DNA from: UBA11612 sp964475755
GTDB lineage: Bacteria > Pseudomonadota > Alphaproteobacteria > Rhodospirillales > Rhodospirillaceae
Direction: 5' to 3'
Length of the DNA stretch: 50,905 nt
Assembly (NCBI GenBank): GCA_964475755.1
Contig: CAYYXR010000019.1
Location: 1 to 50,905, forward strand
Made by a program: the position numbers and the translations under genes. Position 1 is the stretch's first letter. Every line of letters begins with the position of its first letter. Shown here piece after piece: positions 49,536-50,905 of the stretch. A model generated the notes under the pieces. That model worked only from the letters and a program-made list of their open reading frames with translations, had not been told where the DNA came from and searched no databases.

Positions 49536-50789
49536 ATGGCCGAGAAAAACGCCCACTCCGAAGCGAAACCCAAGACCCAGCCCCCGCGCCTGCGCTCTGC
49601 GCCGCTGGCCGGTGTTCTCAGCGCGACACTGGTGCTCGCGTGGCTTGTCTATCTCGTGGTTGCACCCGACCCTTCGAATTTCCAACCCCCGCCGCCGCTG
49701 GCCGAGCAAGAGGCGGCTGTGTCCGAGGCGTCGGCGCCGGAACCGCCCGACACGCAGCTGCGTGTTCTGCTTTGGCGAAACGTGCTGGGGCCTGATGCCC
49801 TTTCCGAATTTGAATCGGAGAGCGGATTGACGGTCGTCGCCGAGCGCTACAATACATTTCAGGATTTAACGTCGAGGCTGGATAGCGGAAGCTTTAATTA
49901 CGACGTCGTGATTGCCTCGGGCATGGGCATGCCCGCCATGATCGAGCGCGGCGTTCTCCAGCCATTGCCGGACAGCAGCATCCAAGGCACCGGAGGTCTC
50001 AACCCCGCTGTTGTAGATAGCGTCAGGAATTACGACAGCGATCTGACGTATACCGTCCCGTTGCTGTGGGGAACGCTCGGGCTGAGCTTTGATCGCATGC
50101 AGGCCGCGCAGCGGTTGGACGCGGATATCGAAATCGATTCCTGGTCCTTCCTGTTTGATCCTCTGATGGCGGGCAAGTTCGCGGACTGCGGCGTACAGGT
50201 GGTCGATGCACCGGGCGGCGTGTTTGCCGTCGCGCTTTCATATTTGGGCCTTCCGCATGATTCACCCGAAGTCGAAGACACAGATGCCGCCGCGCAGCTG
50301 TGGGAAGGCGTGCGCTCGTCGATTCGTAAGTTCTCGACGAGCGATATCGTCGATGGCCTGAGCGGCGGCCAGATCTGCATGGGCATGACGGCGTCCGGGG
50401 ACGCTTATCAGGCCGCGTTGAAAAGCCGTGAGTCGGGCGCGGCCCGGGACATCGCCTATGTGATTCCAAAGGAAAGCACGGTGGTGTGGCATGCGGTGGC
50501 CGCGCTGCCCACGGCGGCGCGCACCGAGCGCGCCGGCGCATTTATTTCTTATTTGCTGCGCCCGGAAGTGGCTGCGCGCATCACCAACGCCACTGGATTT
50601 TCAAGCGCCGTGACCGACGCCAATTTGTACGTAAAGCCCGAGATCAAAAACAATCCGGCGATGAGCCCGGCGTTCGACAGTCTCGAGAACGCGGTGCTTG
50701 AAAAAGTGCCGAGCCCGGCGGGCGCAAGCTTGCGGCAGAAGTTCTGGCAGTTGATCAACGCGCCCGCGCAGCCCGCATCGGAAAACTAA
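49536..50789 (+). CDS. Membrane-anchored solute-binding protein, polyamine-type
   Basis: A 417-residue periplasmic binding protein. Instead of a normal signal peptide it has a basic N-terminus, one hydrophobic span (about 24-43) and a Pro/Ala/Glu-rich linker up to about 72, so it is probably held in the membrane. The fold starts at LRVLLWRNVLGPDALSEFESESG and continues with YDVVIASGMGMPAMIERGVLQPL, the pattern of PotD/PotF (polyamine) or iron-type binding proteins. No permease or ATPase gene is visible in the remaining 116 bases. The ligand is unknown. Confidence 0.82.
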   Translation: MAEKNAHSEAKPKTQPPRLRSAPLAGVLSATLVLAWLVYLVVAPDPSNFQPPPPLAEQEAAVSEASAPEPPDTQLRVLLWRNVLGPDALSEFESESGLTVVAERYNTFQDLTSRLDSGSFNYDVVIASGMGMPAMIERGVLQPLPDSSIQGTGGLNPAVVDSVRNYDSDLTYTVPLLWGTLGLSFDRMQAAQRLDADIEIDSWSFLFDPLMAGKFADCGVQVVDAPGGVFAVALSYLGLPHDSPEVEDTDAAAQLWEGVRSSIRKFSTSDIVDGLSGGQICMGMTASGDAYQAALKSRESGAARDIAYVIPKESTVVWHAVAALPTAARTERAGAFISYLLRPEVAARITNATGFSSAVTDANLYVKPEIKNNPAMSPAFDSLENAVLEKVPSPAGASLRQKFWQLINAPAQPASEN

Positions 50790-50807
50790 GCGGGGATCAC
50801 GCCGGTC

Positions 50808-50905
50808 TCACGGATCGGCGTCGGCCATATCAATGTATTTTTGCAGAAGCGTGAGGCGCCCCCTTTGAAGTGGTCCATCCTGAGGTATGGTTTTTCCAAG
50901 GAGGA
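50808..50905 (-). CDS. Possible C-terminus of a gene extending beyond the window
   Basis: The last 98 bases contain an open frame on the minus strand that ends in the residues KYIDMADADP before TGA (50808-50810) and runs off the edge. The residues read like a protein C-terminus and I do not recognise it. Thirty-odd open codons can occur by chance, so the call is weak. On the + strand the window ends in AAGGAGGA, which could instead be a ribosome site for a gene starting just outside. Confidence 0.3.
   Translation of the reverse strand, partial: LLGKTIPQDGPLQRGRLTLLQKYIDMADADP

Noticed and set aside
1..50905. CRISPR arrays, insertion sequences, prophage or toxin-antitoxin genes
   Set aside because: No regularly spaced repeats, transposase or integrase motifs, or typical small paired genes were found on reading both strands.

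Overview
The window is chromosomal DNA of an alphaproteobacterium, most likely a respiring, heterotrophic member of an order near Rhizobiales or Rhodospirillales. The main pointers are a CcrM-type (GANTC) DNA methyltransferase directly after rnhB, a petABC cytochrome bc1 operon, a PetP/PetR-like regulator pair next to ilvE, a FixL-FixJ-FixK oxygen circuit, an lgt-midA-pgeF string, and small families (DUF1285, DUF6111, UbiK, YbjN) in the order usual for that class. No rRNA, tRNA, CRISPR array, insertion sequence or prophage gene was found. Nearly all genes are housekeeping genes; base composition looks even throughout.

Layout. 1-4.5 kb (+): end of cydB, a family-4-like uracil-DNA glycosylase, moaB, rnhB, then a GANTC-rich leader and ccrM. 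4.5-11.4 kb (-): a four-gene MoxR/DUF58/DUF4159/VWA-like membrane operon. 11.5-14.3 kb (+): DUF1285, NUDIX CoA pyrophosphatase, DUF6111, CCA-adding enzyme. 14.5-15 kb (-): trmL. 15.4-17.9 kb (+): petA-petB-petC, ended by a clear terminator. 18-20.5 kb (-): rplY, pth, ychF. 20.7-23.2 kb: a HAD phosphatase (+), an orphan secreted protein (-) and prs (-). 23.4-28 kb (-): hldD, lgt, midA, pgeF and a lipoprotein, tightly packed. 28.1-30.8 kb (+): ubiK, ybjN, proC and a TetR/COQ9-like gene. 30.8-32.9 kb (-): a large periplasmic c-type cytochrome with extra domains. 33-36.6 kb: a methyltransferase (+), fixK (-), fixL-fixJ (+). 36.6-39.2 kb (-): two Tat-exported epoxide hydrolases in tandem. 39.3-41.9 kb (-): petP-like, petR-like and a histidine kinase. 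42-48 kb: ilvE (+), then the uvrC-pgsA-moaD-moaE string (-), interrupted by an oppositely oriented TPR-methyltransferase gene. 48.2-49.4 kb (-): folB and a pteridine-reductase-like SDR. 49.5-50.8 kb (+): an anchored solute-binding protein. The last 98 bases may hold the end of another gene.

How the genes fit together. Respiration and its control recur: a cytochrome bd subunit, the bc1 complex, factors for quinone and complex I biogenesis (UbiK, MidA, perhaps the COQ9-like protein), an oxygen-sensing FixLJ/FixK circuit and a PetPR-like circuit. Molybdopterin genes (moaB, moaD, moaE) are split over two sites. The most interesting non-coding signals are a cluster of five GANTC sites ahead of ccrM, a second cluster of five GANTC sites beside a perfect DnaA box ahead of ybjN, and a 523-base gene-free gap ahead of uvrC with DnaA-box-like sequences and an AT-rich stretch. 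I did not find an unmistakable new defence or mobile system. The best candidates for undescribed biology are the multidomain cytochrome, the TPR-methyltransferase insertion, the family-4-like glycosylase lacking iron-sulfur ligands, and the GANTC/DnaA clusters.
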